DNA from: Bacteroidota bacterium
GTDB lineage: Bacteria > Bacteroidota > Bacteroidia > Bacteroidales > F082
NCBI GenBank assembly: GCA_020444415.1
Contig: JAHLLA010000002.1
Coordinates: 1 to 64,000, forward strand
Direction of reading: 5' to 3'
Length of the DNA: 64,000 bases
Part shown: piece by piece, positions 35,062-43,951 of the stretch
Numbering within the stretch: the stretch's first letter is position 1
Layout of the letters: each line of letters opens with the position of its first letter
Position numbers and translations under genes: made by a program
The notes under the pieces: generated by a model
What the model was told of the DNA's origin: nothing
The model's database searches: none
Seen by the model: only the letters and a program-made list of their open reading frames with translations

Positions 35062-35577
35062 TTACTCAGATTCTTTAATTTCTACCGCACCGGTTTTTTT
35101 CAGTAATTCGTTTAGCTTTTTAACTTCCAGATCACTCATATTCTGATCTTTCTCAATTAAAATCGCAAACTGGTCATTCGTTGTGCGTGGCACAGGTAAT
35201 GTTACTTTTTTACCAGGATACATTTTTTCACGTATGAAGTATGTGAGGAAAGTAAATAAAGTGCCTACGAAAATGGTCAATACGAACATGATGATGATGA
35301 ACGATAAGGTGTTCAGTGGTTTTCCGCCAAATTTCAACGGATAACTAACTACAGATGTCCAATAGAGAAATGCAAACACTGAGATGGTCCCAATTGCGCC
35401 ATATATAAATGTGGCGTAAGGTAATCTGGTTGTTAGCTTTAGTTTTTCGAACACACCGTGAATCGGTATGGGCGAATACACATCCGCTATTTTAATATGA
35501 TTTTCCTGAAGTTTATCAATTGCTTTCAGCAATACATCTTCATCCTCATAAACGCCGATAATATTCGTATTATTCAT
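35062..35577 (-). CDS. actD: Alternative complex III subunit ActD (DUF3341)
   Basis: A 171-residue membrane subunit with an N-terminal DUF3341 segment (IGVYEDEDVLLKAIDKLQEN), two helices (about 57-76 and 92-116) and the conserved RTTNDQFAILIE. ActD is a small structural subunit of the complex. Its ATG lies within the last codons of actC (8-nt overlap), which implies translational coupling. Confidence 0.93.
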   Translation of the reverse strand: MNNTNIIGVYEDEDVLLKAIDKLQENHIKIADVYSPIPIHGVFEKLKLTTRLPYATFIYGAIGTISVFAFLYWTSVVSYPLKFGGKPLNTLSFIIIMFVLTIFVGTLFTFLTYFIREKMYPGKKVTLPVPRTTNDQFAILIEKDQNMSDLEVKKLNELLKKTGAVEIKESE

Positions 35578-36943
35578 CGTTAAATGATTTTAATGTTGTA
35601 GTTTCTTTTAATACACCTTTTACTTCACTAATGGCTATGGTCGGTACAAAGCGGAAGAAGGCAAGTACCCCAAGAACAAATAATCCGATCGTACCTGAAA
35701 AAACAGCTATTTCAGTAATGGTAGGCTCGTAGGTGGCCCATGTGGCAGGTAAAAAGTCTTTCGAGAGTGAGGTAACTACAATCACGTATCGCTCGAACCA
35801 CATACCCAGGTTGATAAAGAGTGAAATAATGAATACGATGGTGATATTTTTTCTGATGCTCTTGAACCAGAACAATTGCGGGATAATTGCATTGCAAGTA
35901 ATCATCGTCCAGAATGCAAATTTGTAATCACCCGTTACCCGGTTCTTCATAAAAGTAAACAGTTCATATTCGTTGCCACTGTACCAGGCCATAAATAGCT
36001 CGGTTGTATAAGCAGTTCCCATGATCAGGGAAATAAATGTCAAAATTCTGGCGATCGCATCCAGGTGACCATCTGTAACATAGTCTTTAAACTTGTAAAT
36101 TTTCCTCATCACGATCATCAGTGTAAGTACCATACCGAATCCGGAGAAAATAGCGCCCACTACGAAATAAGGTGGAAAGATGGTTGTGTGCCATCCCGGA
36201 ATAACCGATACAGAGAAGTCCATAGATACAATAGAATGAACAGAAACAACAAGTGGTGCTGCCATTCCGCCAAGCAATAGCGCGGCAGTTTCAAAACGCA
36301 GCCAACCTTTGGCATTGCCAATCCATCCAAAACTCAGAATGCCATAAACTTTCTTTTTGATTGCTGAGGTAGTTCTTTCTCTTATTGTGGCAAAATCAGG
36401 GATCATACCAATGTACCAGAAAACAAAAGATGCCATGAAATAGGTGCTTATAGCAACCACATCCCAGAAAAGTGGCGAGTTAAAGTTATCCCACAAAGGT
36501 CCGCGTGTATTCCAGTATGGAAAGATGAAAAAGCCATCCCAAATACGTCCCATATGGATCAATGGAAATAAACCCGCTGCCATTACTGCAAAAATCGTCA
36601 TGGCTTCAGCAGCCCTGTTAATAGATGTCCGCCATTTCTGACGCAGGATGAGCAGGAATATTGAAAACGCTGTCCCTGCATGTCCGATACCGATCCACCA
36701 TACAAAGTTGATGATGGCCCATCCCCATGCAACGTTATTATTCAGTCCCCATTCACCAATACCTGTTGAAATGGTGTTGTAAAATCCCCACATGCCCCAA
36801 AAAAGGGCACCTGTGGCAAGGAAGGCAGTAATCCACCACCAAAGCGGGGTTTTATCATCCATTGGTCGTATGATGTCCCTGCTTACATCTGAGTAGGTTT
36901 TATTGCCTTGAATTAAAATTCCTCTGACTCTGGTATTATACAT
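35570..36943 (-). CDS. actC: Alternative complex III subunit ActC (NrfD-like)
   Basis: A 457-residue NrfD/PsrC-fold integral subunit with about ten helices; ActC carries the main quinol site. Visible marks include NFVWWIGIGHAGTAFSIFLL, FPLIHMGRIWDGFF, SVHSIVSMDFSVSVIPGWH and TTELFMAWYSGNEYE. Its stop at 35570 overlaps actD. It follows actB by 34 bp. Confidence 0.95.
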   Translation of the reverse strand: MYNTRVRGILIQGNKTYSDVSRDIIRPMDDKTPLWWWITAFLATGALFWGMWGFYNTISTGIGEWGLNNNVAWGWAIINFVWWIGIGHAGTAFSIFLLILRQKWRTSINRAAEAMTIFAVMAAGLFPLIHMGRIWDGFFIFPYWNTRGPLWDNFNSPLFWDVVAISTYFMASFVFWYIGMIPDFATIRERTTSAIKKKVYGILSFGWIGNAKGWLRFETAALLLGGMAAPLVVSVHSIVSMDFSVSVIPGWHTTIFPPYFVVGAIFSGFGMVLTLMIVMRKIYKFKDYVTDGHLDAIARILTFISLIMGTAYTTELFMAWYSGNEYELFTFMKNRVTGDYKFAFWTMITCNAIIPQLFWFKSIRKNITIVFIISLFINLGMWFERYVIVVTSLSKDFLPATWATYEPTITEIAVFSGTIGLFVLGVLAFFRFVPTIAISEVKGVLKETTTLKSFNDE

Positions 36944-36977
36944 TGTATTTCAGTTTAGTCTTTCTCTGATTTCAATA

Positions 36978-39926
36978 CTAAGATTCTTTATTTCTCACTT
37001 TTGTTAAATAGCTGGTTGACGGCAGTGTATGCAGTTGCTCCAATAAATGGTACATCCTGTCTGATTTATTATCCTGCACCACCACGCTGTTTTCATCTTT
37101 TAAGTTTCCAAAATGAATGGCATTTGTAGGGCACGATTGTGAACAGGCTGTTTGCACTTCACCATCCACTAATGCCCTGTTTTCCCTTTTTGCTTCAAGT
37201 TTTTTGGACTGCAGGCGCTGTACACATAGCGAACATTTTTCTACAACACCTCGCTGCCTGACAATCACATCAGGATTCAGAACCAGTTTACCTAATTCGC
37301 TGTTCATATTGTAGTCGAACTTGTTGTTATTGGCAAACTCATACCAGTTAAAACGGCGCACTTTATAAGGGCAGTTGTTGATGCAATAACGCGTGCCAAT
37401 GCATCGATTGTAAGCCATTTGATTCAAGCCTTCATCGCTGTGGTTGGTCGCAGCTACCGGACATACATTCTCACATGGTGCATTGTCGCAGTGCTGACAC
37501 ATCACCGGCATGTGGTGTACTTCAGGATTTTCAGGGTCGGCGGAATAATAGCGATCAATGCGCATCCAATGCATGATCCGTCTTTTTCGTACCTGATCTT
37601 TTCCAATAACCGGTACATTGTTTTCAGCCTGGCAGGCAATCACGCAGTTAGCGCAACCGGTACAGCTGGTGAGGTCAATGGTCATGCCCCAATGTATGCC
37701 GTCATAATCAACTTTTGAATACAGTGTCACATTATTCTTTTCATCTATAATGTGCTGTTCATTTCCTGAAATTGGATTCTCTTTGAATTTTTCCAATGTG
37801 GTTTCCCGCACAATCGGACGATCTTCCATATTGTGATGGATTTGTGTGGCGGCAAGTTCGTAGGTTTTACCTGCCACTTTTTCGATGGTCACAACTGTAC
37901 CGGTATTATTGGTAAAACCGTTTTTAGTGTGTAATAAAGGATATGCGTTTTTTCCCACGCCATTTCCGGCCATTCCAGCAGATATTCTTCCATATCCAAG
38001 GGCAATGGAAACGGTACCACTGGCCTGACCGGGTTGCACAATTACCGGTAGTTCAAATGCACCATTTACCAACACCACATCTTCGTACTTCAATGATTTC
38101 TCTTCCGCGAGATCTATTGGTACACATACGTAGTTGTCCCAGGTAGCTGTTGTGATCGGGTCGGGCATTTCAAGTAACCAGGGGTTGTTTGCATATTTTC
38201 CGGTACCCATCGATATTTTTTCATATAAGGCCAGTTCGATGCCTTCAGCCAGGGGCTCGGTCGCTTTTAATGCTTGTTCAGTGAATGTGGCTTGTGCAGA
38301 ATCATCCTCTTCATGCTGGAACACACCATCATGTTTGAGTTTGTTCCAATTGTCAGTAAAGTTCCCCATTACCTCTTCATGCTGCGATAACATAGATTTC
38401 CAGTGCTGTTCCATATAGGAAGCATAGTCCATATCAAGTCCCATCCATTTGATGAGGTTATCCTGAAACTGGCGTGTATTAAAAATAGGTCTTATGGTAG
38501 GCTGGGTAAAACTAAATGAGCCTTCAATGGGTTGTGCATCATCCCATGTCTCAAGAAAATTATGGGTGGTGCAGACAAAATCACATAATTCCGCTGTTTC
38601 ATCGAGTGTTTCAGCGAAACTTACTTTAAAAGCAACTTTTCCCAGTCCGTTGACAAAACTTTCAGTATCTGCTTCGTCATAGGCCGGGTTTGTATTATAA
38701 ACAAGAAGCCCGCTGATTTTCCCGGCATTCATATCTTTCACCAGTTGCTGCATATCAGCTTCATCCGCCTGGTTTAGATGGATGGGTTTCGTGGTATCAA
38801 TCGTTTTACCGTAGTTGCCAAGCAAGTGGTTGATGGCATTTACAATCAATTGAATGTTCAGGTTATTGGTACCGGAAACCACAATAGATTTTCCTTTACT
38901 TGCAATTAAATCGTTGGCAGCTTTTGAAACGTCAATAGTTGTAACCGGAGCCAGAAAGGTATTAGCACCAGTTGCCCTGGCTATTTCATTATATAAATTT
39001 AAAAGTACAGCCGATTCTTCAGAAGGCTTGATAGTAAAACGATAATCGGCATTTGAACCCGTGAGGGATAGATTACTCTCAAACTGATAGAGCCTGTTTA
39101 ACTCTTTGTTTTGATCGGTTAGTTTTCTTTTGGTGGAAAATTGCTTTGTGAAAGCCACGGGTAGCAACCAGTTTCCTAAAAAATCAGCGTTAAAACTGAC
39201 AATTGTATCCGCTTTATCAAAGTGATAATTTGGAATGATACGCTGGCCAAAATTCAATTCATTGGCTTTGCGCATGGCCGAGTAATTGATAGTATCGCGC
39301 TGGATCCAACTAATATTCGGATATTCACTAATGAATTCATTGATGAGTTGACGGGTTGAGGGACTGATAATGGTTGGGGTTAACAACACGACCTTTTTCC
39401 CACTTTCGCGGGCATCCTGAAGTTTGTTCAGTACATCACGATCAATGGTTTCCCAATCCGAATCTACTTTTCCCAAACGGGGATTTTTCAGCCTTGCATC
39501 ATCATATAAATTAAGCACGGAAGCCTGTGTACGTGCATTGGTACCGCCTTTTGTGATTTTCGACAGATCATTACCTTCGATTTTTATAGGTCTGCTTTCG
39601 CGGGTTTTTACAAGGATGCTGCAATAATCATTGCCATCGTAAAAAGTGGATGCGTAAAAGTTGGGCACTCCCGGAATCAGATCCGAAGGTTGGTTCAGTA
39701 GCGGAATAGCTTTTCTGACCGGCATCTGGCAACTTGATACCAATGCCACTGCGCTTACTGAAAAACCAAGCATTTTTAAAAAGTCGCGTCTGCTCGACTT
39801 ACCTTTTATTTCTGATTCGTCCAGTCCTTCAATAGAGAACTCGGGTTCAGGTTTTACTTTGTCAGGATTTGACTGTTCCTTTAAATCTTTATAATGATCC
39901 AGACTTTGCCAGTATAGTTTATCCAT
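36978..39926 (-). CDS. actB: Alternative complex III subunit ActB (Fe-S)
   Basis: A 982-residue subunit that joins a molybdopterin-oxidoreductase-like domain without evident Mo-cofactor ligands and a C-terminal four-cluster ferredoxin domain. The Tat-like signal SSRRDFLKMLGFSVSAVAL ends in a lipobox (VSSC, about residue 66), so the mature protein may be lipidated. Cluster motifs are CTGCANCVIAC, CQHCDNAPCENVC, CIGTRYCINNC and CSLCVQ with CSQSC. It starts 30 bp after actA. It relays electrons from ActC to the hemes of ActA. Confidence 0.95.
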   Translation of the reverse strand: MDKLYWQSLDHYKDLKEQSNPDKVKPEPEFSIEGLDESEIKGKSSRRDFLKMLGFSVSAVALVSSCQMPVRKAIPLLNQPSDLIPGVPNFYASTFYDGNDYCSILVKTRESRPIKIEGNDLSKITKGGTNARTQASVLNLYDDARLKNPRLGKVDSDWETIDRDVLNKLQDARESGKKVVLLTPTIISPSTRQLINEFISEYPNISWIQRDTINYSAMRKANELNFGQRIIPNYHFDKADTIVSFNADFLGNWLLPVAFTKQFSTKRKLTDQNKELNRLYQFESNLSLTGSNADYRFTIKPSEESAVLLNLYNEIARATGANTFLAPVTTIDVSKAANDLIASKGKSIVVSGTNNLNIQLIVNAINHLLGNYGKTIDTTKPIHLNQADEADMQQLVKDMNAGKISGLLVYNTNPAYDEADTESFVNGLGKVAFKVSFAETLDETAELCDFVCTTHNFLETWDDAQPIEGSFSFTQPTIRPIFNTRQFQDNLIKWMGLDMDYASYMEQHWKSMLSQHEEVMGNFTDNWNKLKHDGVFQHEEDDSAQATFTEQALKATEPLAEGIELALYEKISMGTGKYANNPWLLEMPDPITTATWDNYVCVPIDLAEEKSLKYEDVVLVNGAFELPVIVQPGQASGTVSIALGYGRISAGMAGNGVGKNAYPLLHTKNGFTNNTGTVVTIEKVAGKTYELAATQIHHNMEDRPIVRETTLEKFKENPISGNEQHIIDEKNNVTLYSKVDYDGIHWGMTIDLTSCTGCANCVIACQAENNVPVIGKDQVRKRRIMHWMRIDRYYSADPENPEVHHMPVMCQHCDNAPCENVCPVAATNHSDEGLNQMAYNRCIGTRYCINNCPYKVRRFNWYEFANNNKFDYNMNSELGKLVLNPDVIVRQRGVVEKCSLCVQRLQSKKLEAKRENRALVDGEVQTACSQSCPTNAIHFGNLKDENSVVVQDNKSDRMYHLLEQLHTLPSTSYLTKVRNKES

Positions 39927-39956
39927 GGTATTTAAATGGAATTTAAAAATTTCTGA

Positions 39957-41144
39957 TTAATAATGACATCTTTGACAATCCTCGCCACCTACATCAGTGA
40001 CAAGCACCTTGCTCTTTTCGCCATTGGCGATTTCTTCATGTAGTTGCTTATACTGATCATAGAATTTATTAGCAAAATTTACCTCTTTGGTTCTATGACA
40101 GTCGATACACCAACCCATGCTTAAGTCGTTTACCTGGATGATCTCATCCATTTTCTCTACATCGCCATGGCATTCTGTACAATCCATTTTGCCCACATTT
40201 ACATGTTGTGAGTGATTGAAATATACATGATCGGGAAGATTATGCACTTTTACCCATTCTATAGGTTCCCCATTGTTATATGCATCAATCACTTTTGCTA
40301 TTTCAGTTTCACCGGTTATTTTGCCTTTCTTCACCTGGTTGTGGCAATTCATACAAACTGCTACAGGTGGAATGCCGGAATGCATGCTTTTGTCTGCCGT
40401 AAAGTGGCAGTATTTACAATCGATCTGGTTTTGCCCGGCATGTACCTTATGCGAAAACCAAACGGGTTGTTCAGGTTGGTAGTATTGTTGGCGGCCAAGG
40501 TTGGTCGCTTCAATAAAAATAACTTCGCCGCTTATGATCACTGCGATAATAAGGATAACGATAGGTATCCATTTCTGCTTGATAATTTTTGTGACGAGCA
40601 AGTCAAAAAGCGCAAGAAGTATTAATACGACCATAGCAATGAATGTGGCCTGCAGATGACGGGCATCTTCACGTTTCATTTCAACAAGTAATTCAGTATC
40701 TGCATCTTCTACAGCTACTTCTTCAGCTACTTCCTGTTCCGTTTCCCCGACTTCAGCTCCGGCAACCACTCCACCATTTTCGATATATAACAAAATGTCT
40801 CTTACCTGGTCATCAGTGAGGTTGTTGGGCGGCATCGGAATTTTATTGTATTCTTCAAAAATCTTGACCGCTTCAGGATCTCCTGCGTTAATGAGTTCCT
40901 GTGAATTTTGAATAAATTTGATCAGCCAAGCCTCATCACGGCGTTCGGTAACACCTTGCAGATCAGGACCTACCAGCTTACCTCCTCCGATAGTATGGCA
41001 GGCTTTACAAACTGCAAAATTCGCTTCTGCCTCTGCTGTTTGTCCGTAAGATAGGTTGATGAATAATAATAAGGTAAAAAAACCACTGAGTAAAAGCCCT
41101 TTGAGCCTCAATAGGCTTTTAATAACGCTCACGTTAAAGATCAT
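39957..41144 (-). CDS. actA: Alternative complex III subunit ActA with fused N-terminal monoheme cytochrome c
   Basis: The 395-residue protein has six CXXCH sites. A signal peptide (residues 1-35) leads into a class I cytochrome c domain with CKACH (46-50) and a likely Met ligand in IPMPP (Met104). An acidic linker (about 130-155) and two hydrophobic helices (166-185 and 191-210) follow. The C-terminal pentaheme part carries CKYCH 243, CMNCH 264, CTECH 322, CIDCH 346 and CQRCH 390. The last five hemes match the standard pentaheme ActA; the first is extra. With ActE this gives seven c hemes in the complex, against six in the described ones I know. A 7-4-7 inverted repeat lies upstream at 41198-41215. 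It is the first gene of the operon. Confidence 0.95.
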   Translation of the reverse strand: MIFNVSVIKSLLRLKGLLLSGFFTLLLFINLSYGQTAEAEANFAVCKACHTIGGGKLVGPDLQGVTERRDEAWLIKFIQNSQELINAGDPEAVKIFEEYNKIPMPPNNLTDDQVRDILLYIENGGVVAGAEVGETEQEVAEEVAVEDADTELLVEMKREDARHLQATFIAMVVLILLALFDLLVTKIIKQKWIPIVILIIAVIISGEVIFIEATNLGRQQYYQPEQPVWFSHKVHAGQNQIDCKYCHFTADKSMHSGIPPVAVCMNCHNQVKKGKITGETEIAKVIDAYNNGEPIEWVKVHNLPDHVYFNHSQHVNVGKMDCTECHGDVEKMDEIIQVNDLSMGWCIDCHRTKEVNFANKFYDQYKQLHEEIANGEKSKVLVTDVGGEDCQRCHY

Positions 41145-41197
41145 GGTGTAAATATTATCTATAATAATTGTTGTTTCCTGGTATATGTTAAAGTAGT

Positions 41198-41215
41198 GTT
41201 AAATTACTATTTAAC
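41198..41215. promoter_or_regulatory. Inverted repeat upstream of actA, possible operator
   Basis: GTTAAAT-TACT-ATTTAAC is a perfect 7-bp inverted repeat with a 4-nt spacer. It lies 53 bp upstream of the actA ATG, just upstream of a -7-like TACTTTAA on the minus strand (41188-41195; one base off TAnnTTTG). Nothing else is seen in the 41145-41373 gap. Confidence 0.4.
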
Positions 41216-41373
41216 AGACTTCAAAAATATTCAATTTATTGTCAAAATAAAATTATGGGGGCTTTTTTATAATTAACGAATCTGAAAGGCAAAGAAAATC
41301 AATAAAATAGGATAGTTTATGTTAATAACTTATGTACATATTTACATGCATATCATATGGTAGAGAAGCTTTT

Positions 41374-42177
41374 TTACCAACTTCCACTGGCGCCGCCACC
41401 GCCAAAACTACCACCACCAAAACCGCCAAAGCTGCCACCTCCGCTGCCAAAACCTGAACTGCTGCCACCAGAGAAATTGCTCCAGCTTCCTGATGACCTA
41501 CCCATACTGCTGCCAAGCCATAAGGCTGTCCAGAAAGGCAAATTACCGCCTATATTTCTGGATTTGGCATTGCTGACTCTGATTAGGATAAAAATGATGA
41601 TGAAAATAAGAAATGGCAATAAGGCAGCAAGTGGTGTTGCATCGCTACTTTTACCATATCCGTCCGCGGAAATTTCCCCGGCGGCTAATGCCATCAGTAC
41701 ATCTGTAGCTTTGTCAATTCCCCTGTAATAATCATTATTTCTGAATTCAGGGATCATTTCCTGCTCTATTATCCGTTTGCTGAGTGCATCGGTTATTACA
41801 GGCTCCAAACCATAGCCGGCCTGAATGGCGACGCGGCCCCTGTCGTTACCATATTTAGGTTTTACAAGCACCACAACGCCGTTGTTAAATTCTTTCTGAC
41901 CTACTTGCCATTTTTCGCCTATTTCATAAGCAAACATGTTTGGGTCGTAGCCATCCAGAGTTTTGACGATTACAATAGCAATTTGATTTGATGTAGTATC
42001 ATTAAAATTTACCAACTTCCTTTCCAGCGTATTTTCCTGCTGATCCGTTAAAATATCAGCAAGGTCATTCACCAGCCGGGGTGGGGTAGGCCTCGGCGGA
42101 ATGTCAGCTTGAGCCAGGCTTACCGAAATAAAAACAATAAGAATTGATAATACTATGTTCGTTAATCGGGTGGGCAT
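41374..42177 (-). CDS. TPM-domain protein (YgcG family) with Gly-rich tail
   Basis: A 267-residue exported protein. After a signal peptide (LSILIVFISVSLAQA) comes a TPM domain (about 37-150; NDLADILTDQQENTLERKL, IAIVIVKTLDGYDP, GVVVLVKPK), a membrane helix (about 157-173) and a Gly/Ser-rich tail ending GGGASGSW. The order is that of YgcG/Psb32-like proteins. TPM domains have reported acid phosphatase activity in plants, but the bacterial role is unclear. It is the third gene of an operon with lemA and another TPM gene, 31 bp after the latter. Gene order lemA-TPM-TPM is common in Bacteroidota. Confidence 0.9.
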   Translation of the reverse strand: MPTRLTNIVLSILIVFISVSLAQADIPPRPTPPRLVNDLADILTDQQENTLERKLVNFNDTTSNQIAIVIVKTLDGYDPNMFAYEIGEKWQVGQKEFNNGVVVLVKPKYGNDRGRVAIQAGYGLEPVITDALSKRIIEQEMIPEFRNNDYYRGIDKATDVLMALAAGEISADGYGKSSDATPLAALLPFLIFIIIFILIRVSNAKSRNIGGNLPFWTALWLGSSMGRSSGSWSNFSGGSSSGFGSGGGSFGGFGGGSFGGGGASGSW

Positions 42178-42208
42178 TGATTTAATAATTGTATGTTGTT
42201 CTTTTTAA

Positions 42209-42652
42209 TTATTTTCCAAATGAAATTTCATCAGGTAGTTCATTAATATCATCAGAGTGACGTGGAAAGTGTTTTTTTAATTGCTTTCCCGCACTTTCTA
42301 TTCCCTCGGATAACCCTATAACAAATTCTTTCTTCTCAAAGTGTGCAGCCATTTTGTTTTTGATGTCATCCCAGAAATTTTCGGGTACCACTGCATTGAT
42401 ACCTTTGTCACCAATGATGGCGAATTTCTTTGATTCAACTGCCAGGTATATCAAAACACCATTTCGGAGTTCGGTTGTTTGCATCCCTATTTTTTTGAAC
42501 AAATAGGCGGCCCTGTCGAGCACCTCTGCTTCACAATGGGTTTCAATATGTACCCGTATCTCGCCTGATGTGTCCAGTTCGGCATTCAGTATGGCCTTTT
42601 GGATTTCATCCTTTTCCCGTTTGGTAAAAAAACGTCTTGCTGAAGTTCCCAT
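42209..42652 (-). CDS. TPM-domain protein
   Basis: A 147-residue soluble protein that is essentially one TPM domain: RFFTKREKDEIQKAI, SGEIRVHIETHCEAEV, RNGVLIYLAVESKKFAIIGD and KGINAVVPENFW. It has no signal peptide, so it should stay in the cytoplasm or at the inner face of the membrane beside LemA and the longer TPM protein. It starts 27 bp after lemA. Confidence 0.9.
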   Translation of the reverse strand: MGTSARRFFTKREKDEIQKAILNAELDTSGEIRVHIETHCEAEVLDRAAYLFKKIGMQTTELRNGVLIYLAVESKKFAIIGDKGINAVVPENFWDDIKNKMAAHFEKKEFVIGLSEGIESAGKQLKKHFPRHSDDINELPDEISFGK

Positions 42653-42679
42653 TTTTAACAGATTTAATGAACATTTATT

Positions 42680-43270
42680 TTAAAACTCTACCTTAGGTGC
42701 TGTTTCAGCTCCTTGCTGTGCTTCGAAGTAGGGTTTTGCATCAAATCCAAAGAGATTTGCCAACATATTTTTAGGGAATAATTTGATATACGTATTGTAC
42801 TGCCGGGCTGCTTCATTGAATTTCATTCTTGCAACATTAATCCTATTTTCAGCACCTTCTAACTGAGATTGAAGTTCTAAAAAGTTTTGATTTGCCTTAA
42901 GATCTGGATACCTTTCAACAACAACCATTAAACGCGATAGAGCAGAACTTAAACCATCCTGAGCCTGTTGAAAGTTTGCCATACTTTCAGGTGTTAGTTC
43001 TCCCGCATTGATGGTGGTTTGTGTGGCTTTTGCCCGTGCATTGATCACACCTTCCAAAGTTTCTCTTTCGTGCGATGCATAGCCTTTTACGGTGGCTACC
43101 AGGTTAGGTATCAGGTCTGCTCTCCTTTGATAAGAACTCTCGACGTCAGACCACTGTTTGTCTACGCTTTCTCCTTGCGTTACCATAACATTATAAAACC
43201 CTATTGCTCTTGCGATTAGATAAACGATAAGAACAACAAAGATTGCAATTACGATCCAACTTTTTTTCAT
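42680..43270 (-). CDS. lemA: LemA family membrane-anchored protein
   Basis: A 196-residue protein with one N-terminal helix (SWIVIAIFVVLIVYLIARAI) and a four-helix LemA body: TQGESVDKQWSDVESSYQRR, LIPNLVATVKGYASHERETL, AENRINVARMKFNEAARQYN. LemA family members are membrane-tethered coiled-helix proteins with no set reaction. It is the first gene of the lemA-TPM-TPM operon. Confidence 0.95.
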   Translation of the reverse strand: MKKSWIVIAIFVVLIVYLIARAIGFYNVMVTQGESVDKQWSDVESSYQRRADLIPNLVATVKGYASHERETLEGVINARAKATQTTINAGELTPESMANFQQAQDGLSSALSRLMVVVERYPDLKANQNFLELQSQLEGAENRINVARMKFNEAARQYNTYIKLFPKNMLANLFGFDAKPYFEAQQGAETAPKVEF

Positions 43271-43320
43271 TTTTTATGTTTTTTGAGGAAAGCTAAATTA
43301 CTAAAATTTAGATTGGCTGT

Positions 43321-43860
43321 TTATTTTCTTTCGAGTTTATTGATTTCAACCTTCAGCTTTTTTAACAATTTAAGACATTGGTTTCTTAAACCTGGGCTCC
43401 CTTCCTGCATTTGCAAATCAATCGTGTTAACAATCTCGTGCTTTAAATCAGGTTCTTTTTCCGACATTTTATAAAGTAAATGCATGGCCTGGTATCTTAC
43501 CGCCACACTTTCTTTTCCTGATCTCATAAAATGAAAACAAAGGTCGAGTATCGGCAGGAATTGTACCATTGTCAGGTCATACCTTGACAGCATCCGCAGG
43601 GTGTGCCTTTTTAGACTATCGTGTTGAAAGCTTTTTAGTGCAGCTATCAGATCCTTTATATGAGATACCAAGATATCAGGTTTGGTTTCTGATGCCACAT
43701 CCACCACCCACATGGCCCTGCGTGATACCGGTTCTTCATTGAGGAGAGCCAGTGTAAAAAGCGCATCAAATAAAGCCGGATTGGACAAGACGATTTCTTT
43801 AACGAAATCTGTATTTCTTCTTGACATTTCTGCGAGGAGCAGGCTTCTTAAATCTGTCAT
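43321..43860 (-). CDS. HEAT-like helical-repeat protein, unknown
   Basis: A 179-residue, fully helical protein. It has HEAT-type pairs such as SVAVRYQAMHLLYKMSEKEP and PGLRNQCLKLLKKLKVEIN. No signal peptide or catalytic motif is seen, so it is a cytoplasmic scaffold candidate. It lies 50 bp upstream of lemA on the same strand, and the htpG terminator separates it from htpG. No more specific role can be given. Confidence 0.65.
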   Translation of the reverse strand: MTDLRSLLLAEMSRRNTDFVKEIVLSNPALFDALFTLALLNEEPVSRRAMWVVDVASETKPDILVSHIKDLIAALKSFQHDSLKRHTLRMLSRYDLTMVQFLPILDLCFHFMRSGKESVAVRYQAMHLLYKMSEKEPDLKHEIVNTIDLQMQEGSPGLRNQCLKLLKKLKVEINKLERK

Positions 43861-43895
43861 CAGGTTTGAAATAATATGAAATAATAAAAATAGAA

Positions 43896-43927
43896 AAAAG
43901 GAGCCTGAAATGAATCAAACTCCTTTT
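43896..43927 (-). terminator. Intrinsic terminator of htpG
   Basis: AAAAGGAG (43896-43903) pairs with CTCCTTTT (43920-43927); on the minus strand it is followed by a T-run (CTCCTTTTTTCTA). It lies 24 bp past the htpG stop. Confidence 0.8.
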
Positions 43928-43951
43928 ATTATATGTGGACAATTATTGAAC

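Noticed and set aside
41357-41728. Proline-rich open frame on the plus strand
   Set aside because: It is the antisense shadow of the Gly/Ser-rich tail of the TPM-domain protein on the minus strand.
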